The position numbers and the translations under genes are program-made. Shown here in pieces: positions 23,695 to 36,041 of a stretch of 64,000 bases of DNA; the first letter of the stretch is position 1; each line of letters begins with the position of its first letter. The stretch comes from Cyanoderma ruficeps. Its lineage: Eukaryota > Chordata > Aves > Passeriformes > Timaliidae. The stretch is from assembly GCA_008694505.1 (NCBI GenBank), contig VZDJ01000623.1:15960988-16024987 (forward strand), read 5' to 3'. The notes under the pieces were generated by a model, which did not search any database, had not been told where the DNA came from, and saw nothing but the letters and a program-made list of their open reading frames with translations.

Positions 23695-26691
23695 TTTAAG
23701 TCTGTAAGGGACCATTTACACCATCATTTGTCACAAACCATTACTTTTATTCAGCTTCAGTTAAACCAAACGTTTTTGTTTGGGCAAATATAAATCACAT
23801 TTACAAAACAGGAGATACTAGCTAATGGTAGTGCCAAAAGACCTTCAGGACACCAAAACAATTAGGTTAAAAATGTCCCATTTCACCTGACAAAATGTAC
23901 CTCATGAGGCGGACAAAAGCAAAACTGTCTACAAACTCTCAGCTGTATACTGAGGTAATGGAGAATTTCTTCTGACTTGGGTTAGCAGTATGAGTAGATT
24001 AACTGGTAACATCACGCAGATGACTGAGATAGCTCCTATAGGAGTGCTCCAGAAAGAAGGATTATGGTGCACAGAGCTACGGTGAAACTGGAGTGAGGAA
24101 TTGCTAACTGAAAAAGAGAACAGCACTGAAGAGCCTCTATTTTCCTTCTGTTTCTTTAGCCCTCACAACAAATCATTCCTATGTTTCCTTGCCTTCAGTG
24201 GTAGCAAGTTACATCTTATTTCAATGCTGAATTTGTCTGAGTTCAACTTGCAGCTCTTGGTGTGATGATAAAGTATGAGTATAGTATTATAGTCTTGGTA
24301 TAGTAGCACAATAAAATTTTATGGAGCTATCATCATGCCTTATAAAGTAGCAGGAAAGGACACAACTTTTTATTTTTTTATTTTTTTTACTCCTTCTGTG
24401 CAGATCATCTACTGCAGTGACAAGAACAATTATGGAAACAATTATTGCAGAGAGAAACAATGATACTGAGGCCTAACTTGCCCTGCATGAGCCTAGTTTT
24501 ACAGTAGTTTAACTTCAGTAAAATCAACCACAGTAACAGGAAAGGGAAATTGAGTGAAGAGGATCCAAAAATTCATCTTGATGGCCTGAACAGAATCCCA
24601 ACTGCTTATCAGGCTTGACTGAACTTGATAATATTATCTTTATAATTATGTGTTAACTCAGTTGCTGCTTGCTGTCAGTGCTCAGAATCCATGAATATGG
24701 TGCTATTACTGACTGCTTTTTTCAGGAGGCTGCTACTCCTCCTGAATATCATCAAGTAAATGAAGTCCCTGGGGAACTGCGCTTTGCAAATAACTTATTT
24801 TCATTTTGTTTCTCTGCTTCGGGAATCTGCTGCTTTTTGATTTTGGTTTGCTGTGTTTTTTAACTTTTATGTTCTGAGAAAATTCTATTTAGAATTAGGT
24901 CTCCTACACCAAAACTACTCCAGTAGGAGTTTGCTTTTGTTTCATAGCATAAACTGATCTATAACATTGCTATGCTTTATTGAAAGTCATACCTTTTTAA
25001 GAAGACCTGAAAGTGGAGAGTTATCTGTCAAGCAGTGGTCATGATCAGCAAATCTTTTAATAAAACTCTTTCAAAAATAAAACAATAGGATGGGCAGCAA
25101 TTTTTATTGACTCAGTAAACCATTAGCCTTGCTTAATATGTTTTGCAGATTATTGTGCAAATTGCTGATTTGATTAACTCTGATGAAGTTTAGCTGCCTC
25201 TAAAATTGGAGTTACAGAATTACAAGATATTTCAGGAAGCCCACAACTGAAGTAGATTAGCTAAGCAGTGTGTCTCAGTGGACTTTAGCAGAAGTTGTGC
25301 ATAGTCAGCACCTCAGTGAATCTGACTAGAAATGAGGACTGCTTAGAACTGAAATGGAAGAACTGCAAGCCTGTTTGCATAGGAGAAGGCAGTTTGTGAG
25401 TTTAAAAAAGAGAACAGTAAAACTTATCTTCCCCAATTCACTGTTTGCTTAGTTTTTTTCTGACTGAATAAAAATTACATACTTTCACATTGGTTGCATG
25501 TCAATAGAAGATAAAATATAGTCTCTCAACGGTGTGCTAATGCTTTGAGTGACCCTAGAAACAGCAGAGATACAGTTTTTATAATCTGTGAATGTTTTTT
25601 CTTGCAGAAATGATTAACATGAGCAGGAAGCCGCTTCAGTACTGGAGAGTGTCCAAATATCCAACATGGCATTTAACTCATATAATAAATTGTAACTTAG
25701 GTCCCTTGCATCTCCCTCATTTTAATTTTTAATTAAATGAGTCCTCATTTTCCTCTGTTTCAGAAATTTAGACTTAAACTCCTGGTAAGATCATAAGCCA
25801 CAAGTATCATGCTCTGAGTTGTCCCACAACCGAGTTGTCCCACAACCAAGTTGTCCAGTAGCTATGTCTTACTTTTCTGTCCACAGAATCAATCTGAGCA
25901 GAATCTGAAGAATTTTTTTTACCTATGGCTATGGTCTGATAGAAGTACAGTTAAATACCTGTAACCTGATCTATGAGACACATAGGATGGCCAGACAGAT
26001 CAGCAGCATGTTCTGTACACCTTATATGCAACATACCCTGAATGCACATGTCTGTGCAAGAAGCAACCGTAGGTGAAATCATTAGACTTTGTCTAGAGCC
26101 AAAAAAAGTTGTATCCATCTCAACTCAGTCCTGTGCTTTGCTCTGTAGTTAAGGGAGATAAGTGGACATTACTGGCACACAGTCTATGGCTGCAAAAGAG
26201 GTGGAATTTCATTGTGTAAGCATAGGTGGTTAATGTGATGTCCTGCCCAGCCAGCCTCTACAGAGCAGTGAAAAGGCTTATAAGTCTTTCATTAATTGTC
26301 ATGTTGGTGTCTTCAAAATCTCAGGACCCCACAGTTGCCTATAAATGCTTATGCTTAGACAATGAAATTCCATCCTGGGAAGTTATAGTCAGGGAGCTTG
26401 AGTTGTGTGGGGAAAGGAAGGCCCAGAGAAAGTGATGCCCTTGTTAGGCCTCCAGATTCTGGGAAACAGCTCTGAGATGAAAAGATTAAAAGGAGGATTT
26501 CTGAAAGCACTTCAGCTGGATTATGTTCTCATTGAATTCAATGGCAGATATCTTTAAATGCTGAAAGTTTCTTTCTTACTACCTACCATATTTCATTCAG
26601 TACTTGAATAGTGACTCCAGTCCTCAGTCTGCCTGTCTTCCTATCTTGTGTCACTGACCTGCTCGCTCTGTGAACTAACAGTATTTTGTCC
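23695..26691. other. Non-coding spacer between two facing LTRs
   Basis: About 3 kb of unique-looking sequence separates two LTRs of the same family in opposite orientation. It shows no gag, pol or env similarity that I can see, so it is not a retroviral interior. It contains a T-rich tract at about 24369-24390, a 16-bp tandem repeat at 25816-25856, and an AT-rich stretch at 25080-25240 with TTGATTAA and TTAAT cores that could be regulatory. No gene is recognised. Confidence 0.6.
25816..25856. repeat. 16-bp tandem repeat with internal palindrome
   Basis: GAGTTGTCCCACAACC occurs twice exactly at 25816-25847, followed by a nine-base third partial copy with one change. Within each unit GTTGT-CCC-ACAAC is an inverted repeat, so each copy can form a tiny hairpin. 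The near-perfect identity suggests a recent duplication. Confidence 0.9.
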
Positions 26692-27585
26692 TGTGGTGAT
26701 TTTCTAATTTATCGGAGCATCACAGAAACTTTTAACAAATTACTTGTTTGTGACAATGTATTTGATTTATGTAGGAGGGTTTGGGTAGCAGGGAGGCTAC
26801 AGGGGTGGCTGCTGTGAGACACTGCTAGAACCTTCCCCCCATGTCCAACAGAGCTGATGTCAGCTGGCTCCAAGATGGGTCCACTATCCAAGGCAAAGCC
26901 CATCAGTGATGGTGGTAGCACCTCTGGGATAATATATTTAAGAAGGGGCAAAAAAATTGCACAAAAAATCTGCAGACAAGGCAAGGCACAAGATATGACT
27001 CTGCTGACACCAAGGTCAGTGAAAAAGGAGGGGAAGAAGTGCTTCAGTGCCTGAAGCAGAGACTCCCCTGCAGCCTGTGGAGGTCTGTGCTGGAGCAGTT
27101 TGTGGAGAAACATAGCCTTTTAGAAGAACTCAGAGGAATCTGTGAAGGTGTCTCCCATGGGAGAGACTTTCACACTGGAGCAGGGGAAGAGTGTGAGAAG
27201 TCCTTCCCCTGAGGAAGAAGAAGTAGCAGGAATAACATGTGATGAACCGGCGGCAACGCTCATTTCCCATCCCTCTGTGCCGCTGGTGGGGAAGAGGTAG
27301 AGAAAATCATGAGTGAAGCTAAATCCAGGAATTGGGGAGGAGTGCAGAGAACATGTTCTAAGGTTTAATTTGATTTCTCACTATCCTGTTCTGGTTGGTA
27401 TTTAATTTAACTGTTTTCCCCAAGCAGAGTCTGTTTTGGCTGGATGGTAACTGGTGATCTCTCCCTGTCATTATGCTGACTGTGAGTCTTTTCTTATATT
27501 TTCTCTCCATTGCCCAGCTGAGGAGGGGAGAGATAGATTGGCTCTGGTGGTCACCTGGTGTCCAGTCAGGTTCAAAGGTATCACA
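26692..27585 (+). mobile_element. Solo LTR, short form of the same family as 22602-23694
   Basis: The plus strand has the same blocks, in order, as the minus-strand LTR about 3 kb upstream. These are a TTTGGGTAGCAGGGAGGCTACAG start region, GCTGGCTCCAAGATGGG, a TATA-like AATATATTTAAG near 26931, a short run of CTGGAGCAG units (about 27050-27190), and CCCCTGAGGAAGAAGAAG. They are followed by the conserved end with GGTAGAGAAAATC, CCCCAAGCAGAGTCTGTTTTG and CACCTGGTGTCCAGTCAGG. The right terminus is taken as TCACA at 27585. The left terminus TGTGGTGAT at 26692 is less certain because the first 70 bases are diverged. No target-site duplication is visible. It is shorter than its partner because it has fewer internal tandem units. 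No coding interior adjoins it. Confidence 0.82.
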
Positions 27586-27673
27586 GAAATATGACTTACT
27601 AGTAATTTAATGAACTTGTGTCTGCTAAAATTGCTGTTTGGTGTTTGGGCGGTAAAAGCAAGGTTCATGGCTG

Positions 27674-27690
27674 AGTAGTAGTAGTAGTAG
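27674..27690. repeat. AGT trinucleotide microsatellite
   Basis: This is a short perfect run of AGT/TAG units about 90 bases after the end of the LTR. It is a simple sequence repeat with no further meaning visible. Confidence 0.9.
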
Positions 27691-30015
27691 ACTCGTGGGG
27701 AGACCCACTAACCCTGAGCAAGATAATCTCTGTTTTCTTACGTTGTCTTTTTGGATTTTTTTTTTTTTAATCTCTTTTCTTTTCTTAGATATGGTCAGAA
27801 ATTGTCTTCTTGTTTGTCTTGGTCATGACCAAGCTATAAGGTTTTATCATAAGTAGGTCTGATAAGTGCTGTGTAACATAAAAGAATTGTCTTGATCAAC
27901 TTCCAAACTGTATAGTCATTACAATTCCCACTCCGAGGATTCTTCCAAGCCAAAGACCTCATATTCTGATATTTACGTGGTGACCAGAGAAATTCTGGAC
28001 ATTTTAACAGTTTCTTCTCTGCATAAAGGCTGCAAAAACATGATCCTGGGCATACACCACAATACTTTTACTTCCTATTGAAGTACTGCCAAATGTTGTA
28101 ATATGTATGACAAAGGGAGGACAACTGATTAGCTCTATTAATTTACATACAGAACAGTCTTCCTTTCACATGCTTATTAATAGAAAGATTACTAGTGTAA
28201 TTGACCAAATCCACTCAGCACAATTAAAATGGATTTTAAGGGCTTTGATGTACATCACTGTAAGCAAAGGAAGCAACACTTAAATCCCCAATTAACACAA
28301 AGAAAATATGAGACAGGATTTTTGTATCATTTCATTGCAAGCAAACAGAAAGCAAATAAATCCCCACTCTATAATGAAGTTTACACCCTACCACAAGCAA
28401 AACCAATTTAAAGCTATTGTAAATCTTAAATTATTCATTTCATCCTCAATAGGTCATTAAAAAGCTGCTTCTAGCTTCTTACATTTGAGTATGGTTCTTG
28501 GTTTATGGGAAGGATTGCAAAAGGGAATGAAAGATATGGAAACCCCAAAGGAATCTAAAAGTTGCAAACAACAGAATAAGCAAAACAAAGTTGAAGGTCT
28601 TTTTATCCTTGGAATTTTCAGAGTGGCTTGAGAGGATTTACTGAGTGTATTGGACTCCCATGCTTTTAGTTGGTTAAAAAACTAAAGGATCAGCAATGAC
28701 CTGGATCCTGCCTTAGTGACCCAAACCCTGAGGGTATGTAAGAAACATGCATGCCACTGTTACTATCCTGGTAGGACAACTGGGACAGATTACTCTTGCA
28801 GATCATGGTGTTAACATGATAAAATCTTGCTCATATCAATCACTTTGCTTTGCTCTGCAGAGAGATAAGTGAACATGTTCTGTGAAATCATGCAGCTTCT
28901 GGACCTGACATTGAATCTTGATATCCACTTGATCAATCTGACTTGAAAACTTTATTTTGCTACCTACAACTTTCTTTCTTGGCCATGAGATATAAGAATT
29001 GATCCAGTATCCATTTCTTTACCCTCCTGCCTGAGTCCCTCATGGTACCTTCTTGGTACTTACCTGGAAGTATATCTTATTCTCTGGTTCGTGTATGAGT
29101 ACTTCTGTGTTACCACACAGAAGACATATTTTGAGTGTTAAGAGAGTTATACACTTCACTTTTGAATATTCTGGTTGCTAGCAGCCCATGGGATACCAGC
29201 AGCCCTCATAGTTCAGCTTAGTGACTGCCTTGGGAGTCCTGTGATGGCCGTGTGTGAACAACACTGACAGCAGAAAAGCACATTATTTGTTAAAAATAAT
29301 TGCATGTAGTGTATAAAAACAGCTTTTCAATTGAAAAAGAAATATTTACTCTAGTGACAAACATACAGTAAGATCTACTCTATTATAACCTGTCTTGTCC
29401 ACTGTCTCTGAATGAAGAGTACTCTGCAGGGATGTGAAGGGAAGGGTACCACAATTAATGTGTCTCAGAAAATGGAGATCCTGAGACAACTTATTATTTA
29501 AAAACGGCGAATGAAATAAAACAATTTCTCTGTAACATAGGCTACAATACAAAAAAAAAAAAAATTAAGGTCTGACATTTTGTTCTCTCAGGCATTTTCT
29601 TTTCTAAACATGCAGAGATATTGTAAGTGATTATAACTGCTGGCCCTTTTGTGATCTTTTCATTTCATTTTCCCTCTGTGATGAGGCTGTAGGAGACCAG
29701 ATATGCACATGTATTAGACTAGATAGAAGGTTCAGAAGAACTGGAAGAAAAATACTGGAAGTACCAGTACTAGAGTTTGAGTTTGTCCTGCAATAGGATC
29801 AGTGTGTGGCCTTTCCGCCTTAGAAAATCTGGGGGGAACACTTTTGCACATTGATAGTGCAGGATTTTAATGTCTTGCCTTTATTAGGATAAAATCTAAC
29901 TGAGGCTGGGCTTACACAGAAAATGTTGTCCTTGAAGAGTTTTCTGCTGTGTTGTTATTGTTGCTGTTTCTGTGTGGTCTGGTGTTTTTGGTATTCATTT
30001 TTTTTTTTTTTTTTG

Positions 30016-30031
30016 NNNNNNNNNNNNNNNN
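30016..30031. other. Assembly gap (16 N)
   Basis: Sixteen undetermined bases directly follow a run of about 17 T and a G. The position suggests a homopolymer sequencing or assembly failure. The true gap length may differ. Confidence 0.98.
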
Positions 30032-31689
30032 GTGGATTATTTGGGAGGGAGGGCAGTTCTTTGTTATAGCTGGAATATGTGTGTCTGCTTTTTAATTCAA
30101 TATAACATTAATGAATCGGTAAGTCTCGTGCATCTTTTCCTTGCTTTAGCACAGAGTCTGCATGTTTCCTTGGAATTCAGTATCGAGTCAGGACACCTCC
30201 GATCAGATACAATTTTCTACATATTAATTATTGGCTTGGATCAAATCCCCCCCATATTCAGTGGAGAGGAATAGACACTTTCAATAGCAATCCTTTCCAT
30301 ATTTCAGCTGAATTGCACCCCAAAGATGACTATGTCTTTCCAGTTCTAATGCAGGGAACCTGGCATGAGTACAAGTGTAAATATTCATCCTGTCTGAAAT
30401 TAGAAATTATATCCAGGTTATGTGCCAGACTATTATGGAGTCCTCAGTGGCAAAATCCCACTCTAGAGCAGTTTAAAATGATCTACATTTCCCATTCTCT
30501 TTGTAGCACTTTCTGTCTTATTCTTTGTCTCCAGCTTCCAGACAAAAGAGGTAGGATAAATGTTCCTGAATGTTTCTGTTGGCGCGACAGCTCAATAAAA
30601 GTATGATGAACCTTTTGAAGAGGCTTTTTTCCTTTATACAGGAAGCAAACTAATCTTATATTAAAGCCTTATCACAAAATAAAAGAATTGCCAAATGGGA
30701 GTTAATCAGGAAGCACTATTCTATTTTTAATTCACAGTCTACTTGAAATCATGTTAAATTGCAAAGATTGATTAAACTCTAGATAAAAGCATCTACATTT
30801 GTATTAGCTATAGGTATCTGCATGTGCCTTGGGTGCCAAATCTGTCACTGCTATCAGTGAATGCTGGAAAACAATTCAGCTGGCCATCAGTAATAATAAC
30901 AATGTATAATCTAGAGTGGGATAATTTCTCCAAGACTCTTAATTACATTAACTAGAGGATAGGCTAGAATATAAGGAGAGCTCAAAACTTCTGTTCACTG
31001 GAGAACATCTACATAATAGATAATTCAAGCTTCTTACTTTACAACTGAATTTCCTACTACTTGAAAACCCCCAGCTAAAAGGAGCTAACATGCTCCTGAA
31101 GGTCACATTTTCATGCATATTGGCAGTTCTATATATAGATGGTAAAGGAGTTCATGGTGTTCCCCCACCAATTCGTGAAGATGCACATAATAAGTTGCTG
31201 CTGCCTTTAGGTATCTTGCAGACAAACAAATTTTCAAGTAGGTAGTTTATTAAAGAATGAATCATTTTGTTGCCTATAAAAACAGCACTGAAAATAGAAG
31301 GATTGGTGTATGGAAAGTTTAATTACGATTTAAGTGGATTATGCTGAAATGTTTCTTGTTCAGAAAATTATTTCATGAAGGTAGTAGAAGCAATTTCCTT
31401 CAGCTTTCTTACACCCTGGTAACATTTGTGATTGAATTGACTGCAAAACAAATCCCTCTGAACAGCTGACTAACCCTGCAACATAGATTGGTTACTAGCA
31501 CTCTGGGATCCTTCAGCAGTGAATTTACAAGATGAACTGTATGGAACACAGACTTAAATACCCTTATTCAGCAAAGGTTTTTACTTTTTGTCTTTATTAT
31601 GCTATTGGGCGCTAATCAATGAACAATTTACTGGCTTTGCAAAAAGTATTTGCCAGCTATCATCCTGGTTTCAAACATGAATAAGTGGG

Positions 31690-31807
31690 TCTCTGAGTGA
31701 CCTGATCTAGTGGAAAATATTTCTGCTAATTGAAGGGCAGTTGGACTAGATAGCCTCTAAAGATTCCCTTCCAACCCAAGTTGTTCCATGTTTCTGTGAC
31801 TCTGTGA
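31690..31807 (+). mobile_element. CR1 LINE 3' tail
   Basis: This short sense CR1 terminus includes CCTGATCTAGTGGAAAATAT, GCAGTTGGACTAGATAGCC and CCCTTCCAACCCAAGTTGTT. It ends in a decayed TTTCTGTGACTCTGTGA tail derived from the CR1 octamer repeat. Only the last 120 bases or so of the element were inserted. Confidence 0.88.
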
Positions 31808-32187
31808 GAAGTGAAAGGAAAGAAATAAAGAAATTGTGTTCATAAACTTATCCTAACCAATAGAGAGGAAGGTAAAGTGTTCCTTCCAGATTTCAAGGTA
31901 TTTGGAGAAGGAATATAATAGTTTTTATTTTCTGTCACATTATTTTATTTTCTAATTTAGGAATCATCAGGATCCACAATTATGTCAAGTTAACTTTACA
32001 ACCCTTTTCAATATTTACTATGATTCCTTTATTATCTATGTTAATTTTTCAGCCTGAATTGTTTTCCATGCTAGATACTTAAAAGTCCTAAGTGAAACAG
32101 TTCAAATAGTTGGGCTTTAACCTCCATCTAAGTTTAAAATTATGTCAATGACATTGCGCTTGCCAATGAGCCACCTCAATTTCTCAT

Positions 32188-32271
32188 CACACTTGGACTG
32201 GATGACCACTGTAGGTCCCATCCAACTGAAATATTCTACTCTATTCTATTCTATTCTATTCTATTCTATTA
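32188..32271 (+). mobile_element. CR1 LINE 3' tail that became a microsatellite
   Basis: The text CTTGGACTGGATGACCACTG...GGTCCCATCCAACTGAAAT is the last part of the CR1 3' UTR in sense. The expected terminal ATTCTATG repeat is replaced by a run of ATTCT/CTATT pentamers, so the tail has expanded as a microsatellite. Confidence 0.85.
32241..32271. repeat. ATTCT pentanucleotide microsatellite
   Basis: About six perfect CTATT units follow directly on a CR1 3' end. The repeat probably arose from the CR1 terminal repeat by slippage and is likely polymorphic in length. Confidence 0.93.
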
Positions 32272-34497
32272 TCCAGCATGATCTGTAACTAATGATCTGC
32301 ATAATTTGTTAATCTTTAAACACTAATTTTTCATATCTATGTATAAGGTACAAATATGACGACTTCACTCTAATCTGCAGAGTTCTATCCTATTTGTACA
32401 CTTTCATGAATGCTACTCAAGTTTACCCCAAATGAGCTTATAACTGTAAAAGACTACTAGGGAAACCAAAACTGCCCTGTGCTCTTTGCTGGTATAATCA
32501 GAAAATATGTGAGAATGGCAGGAAACATTATATCTCCATTTGAAATTGCAGGTTTTTGCTATATTTTTGTATATTATAATTCTTATTGATGTACCCTATT
32601 AGGTTTTTAGCATCAGGCAAAAGGTAACACTGGCATTTTTGAAAAGTAGCGTTATTGAGAGAGTCTGTGAGAAATTTATGAGTTAAAGTCTTATCAACAG
32701 AAAACCTTCTTATCCATTTCCATAACTTACATGTTTTTTAAATTTTCTTCTGCTGTTTTATCTGGTTCTGCATTCTCCAGCTGTAGACAAAAAGGATACC
32801 ATGCCAAACCTTATTTTCACCAAAGTGTTAGTGAGGCAGGTAATGGAATAATTTATCATATTTTGCTATTTATAAAAGATCAAATGATTTTGAACTCACA
32901 GATGAATGTATTATCTAAAATCTTTTTCACATTTCCTCAAAGAAAGTATCACAGTGTGATAGATCCCCTGTGGCTCCTTATTAGCTAGAGAATTGAATTC
33001 CAGATGTTGTGTCCAATAACACATGAGGGAAATAATAATTATTTTCAAAACTAACTCTTAACCTGTTGCCAGTAATGGAAGGTGAAGTAGGCAGGTGTAC
33101 TTTCTTTCACATGTCCCCTCTTGAATGTGTGGGCACCACTGTCATTGCTGAGTCTACTGTGTTTCTTATGCTGTGACACAATCCTCATGAAAAATTGCAG
33201 ACAAGGATTAAAGGGATGATCAAATGAATACATGATCATCCTTCAAAGAGCAAGCTTACCTCAAAAGAGGTCGTGCTGTGTAATTTCACATTTGCAAAGG
33301 GCCCACTGGAAATCAATCATTCTTGGGTTATGCCTGAGGCAGATGAAGGTCACAATCTTTAGTTTGTTGTTGGTTCAGTCAAACTGAGTCCCAGTATGGA
33401 CTAGAGTTAAATAATGATCAGATGCATAAATTAATATTCCCCTATATCTAAAACTCTAGGAATGAAAAGCAATCATTGCTAAAATAAGATTTAGAAGTAA
33501 CAAGCTGTATTTTAGGAAAAAATTGTAGCATTAAGCAGAGATAAAGATAAGACAGAGTTTAAAGAAATAAAATATAAAAACTTTGGTGATCATGGACAGC
33601 AGAGATACACATTTAAAAATACAATCCACAACAGTAGTCAGACTCTCCCAATGGCAATTTCACATCTAGTAGTCAGAAGTCATCAGACTTGCCATAGGAT
33701 ATAGGCCCTCTGCCAGGGGATCCCTCAACTATAAGTAGCTATTAACAGAGAGCTTGCCATCAAGCAGTAAAAATGATGGCCAACTCAGCAATATTATCTC
33801 TGCATCCACCATGATCTATTTGTTTTCAGAGAAAATATCCTTTTTATTTATTTGCTTTATTTTGCTTCTGGCTTTAAGTACTTTAACAACTGTTTAAAAA
33901 GAAGCTGGAATGTTTTGTTACAAGATTAGATAGAGTAAATTGTCTTTCCTTCTGAAACTGGGATTTAGATAGGACTCATGCTTTCTAGGGATTTCATAAA
34001 TCTGTGTCTTGGCTCTTCTTATACATTCATATACTGGGCAGGCTGCTGGAAATGACAATGACATTGATCACTTTGGCCATGTCCTTGTGAGGCAGGAGAG
34101 TGTTGGTTTGGGCCTTCATCTTTTCATTTGCCCCATCTGGTTTAATTTGAAAGGTACCTAATGACAGCCTTTTTTTTCTCTTCTTGCCTTCTTACTGTTG
34201 GTGCTTTGCAGATTCTGAGTTATGAAGATCTACTACAGCCCCGTGAGGTAAGTAAGTACAATTATCACTATTCAAAAAGGACAAGGGCTGAGGAAATGAG
34301 TTCTAATTTATGACCTCACAAAGATCATGGTAAAGGTTTATAGAATAAAAGAATTTTTCCATTTTAGAATGGAAAAAAAAAAGTCTGCCAGGCTATGAAT
34401 TCTTTGTCTTTAACACAACATGGATCTTTGACAGATGCAAATAACTCTCTAATGGGCTGAGGATCATTGTAGCTTTTGAAACAGAGAAAGTGTCCCA

Positions 34498-34600
34498 GTG
34501 AATCAGGCTAGTCCTCCATCTCACTCAGCAGCCTGTCTCTAAAAATTACCTTTGAGGATCTAATTCAGAAGCAGACATTCTGCAGTAAGATTTTTACTTA
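34498..34600 (+). mobile_element. Possible old CR1 3' region fragment
   Basis: AATCAGGCTAGTCCTCCATC...AGCAGCCTGTCTCT resembles the stretch 'gtcagacta-gtccatct-agtatcctgtctc' found in the 3' region of old sauropsid CR1 elements, the same block as at about 38975-39010. The match is short and decayed, so this is a weak call. Confidence 0.3.
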
Positions 34601-36017
34601 CCCCATCACTAGGAAAAGAATTCTCCAAAACTTTTGTGATGAATAAATATCTGAAGCAAAGTTTTGTGATGACTAGAGGTCTGAAGCATGATTTTTTTTC
34701 CCAGAATTCTTGTTTGCTTTTAACAGTTACTGTTACAAAGCTGGATTTTAATACCAGCAGCTCCTATCCAACGAAAGCAGCTCAGTAACTATTATTTGTG
34801 GCAACTATGAACACGTACTCAGAGGTGTTAAAGACCCAACTATAAATTTGAATTCCTAAATTTTACAGTCTATCCTTGAAGTATGCACTTAATCATAGCT
34901 TTTACTCCTCAGAAGGCTTCAAGAAGGATGTATTGCTCTCTCAAATCCTCTGTATTCTTCCAGGCCTCCTTCTGGATATGACTCAACCTCAGAAGAAATC
35001 TGCATGGCTATGATCTGTCTAAAGTTTATTTAAAATGTCATTGGAAGATCCAGAAGTGCTCCACTTCTCAGACACAGCACAGTTATATATCATACATACA
35101 TTGTTTCCCTGCTCAAGAACCATTTGGTTTTTTTGGGTTTTTTTCTTTTTTTTGGCAAGGCTAAAACTGTGCAGGAGTCTCTCATAGGACAAAAACATTC
35201 CTTTTCTTCTCCCAATGCCAGGTGCATTTCTTCACTTGTCAATCTATAATGTGAAGTGAGAGAGATGTGCGCCTAAAAACAGTAACAGACTCCTGCCAGT
35301 GATAACCTCTCCCCTGAATACATCTCTCAGACTAGATAGTAGCAGTGAGAATGAACTTGTAGTCATGCTGTTTAATGCAGAGCTGGTAAATTCTATAGAG
35401 AAGAACGTGGTTTCTACCTTGTTTCCATACTATCCAGCTCAGGAACGACCACTCTGACAAGTCAATCTAATCAATGCTATGCATACATTTTGGCTCAATT
35501 AAGAAATATCACATTGTAGCCTCCTGAGGACTCTGATTTTAATATATTAAAAGATATATGATTTTTTGAACTTGATATAAACTAATGCATTTTTTGCCCC
35601 ATCAATAATATACCACATGTAAATTAGTGCCTGAATTAATGTTGTGTGGCTTCAGTCAAAAAATAGCAATGGCCTTATTACATAATAAAATGTCCTTAAT
35701 TGTTGGACTACAGCAGCTTTATAACATACCATTATTTTTGGTAGCAACCTCTGCCTTTTTACTGATCTCAAAATGTTATCAGTCAGAGCCAGACTGAAAG
35801 TAAAACTGAAGAATAACATTACAGGGCTGATGCAATTGAGTGAAATAAATTGATGCTGGCCTGGCTTTGAATTCAAAATGAAATCTAATTAATGAGAAGA
35901 TTTACAGAATAATACATTTCCAACTTTTGAAGCCAAATTTTCTCACTCAAAGCGATAAAGCATTACATGCAATTTAGCTACATTTCTCAAGCCATGAATG
36001 GCTTGTTGTCAAGCCTC

Positions 36018-36041
36018 TTTTTGTTTGCTTGTTTGTTTGCT
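36018..36041. repeat. TTTG-rich simple repeat
   Basis: Several TTTG/TTTGC units follow each other imperfectly. This is low-complexity sequence. Confidence 0.7.

Larger units (their letters stand above)
27586..31689. other. Unique non-coding sequence with a small gap
   Basis: No gene or recognised transposon is visible. The stretch includes an AGT trinucleotide run (27674-27690), a T run near 27764, an A run near 29551, and a 16-base assembly gap that follows a T tract at about 30 kb. The AT-rich sequence at about 28.1-28.45 kb has several TTAAT/ATTAA cores and no repeat similarity. Confidence 0.55.

Noticed and set aside
26709..27113. 134-codon minus-strand frame.
   Set aside because: It is antisense to the plus-strand LTR of the same family and mirrors the frame in the other LTR copy.
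26130..28890. Similar phrases CTTTGCTCTGTAGTTAAGGGAGATAAGTGGAC (about 26138) and CTTTGCTCTGCAGAGAGATAAGTGAAC (about 28850).
   Set aside because: Only about 30 bases are alike. The flanks differ, so there is too little to call a repeat family.
29972..30274. 100-codon frame crossing a gap.
   Set aside because: It passes through a T run and 16 unknown bases and shows no domain on either side.
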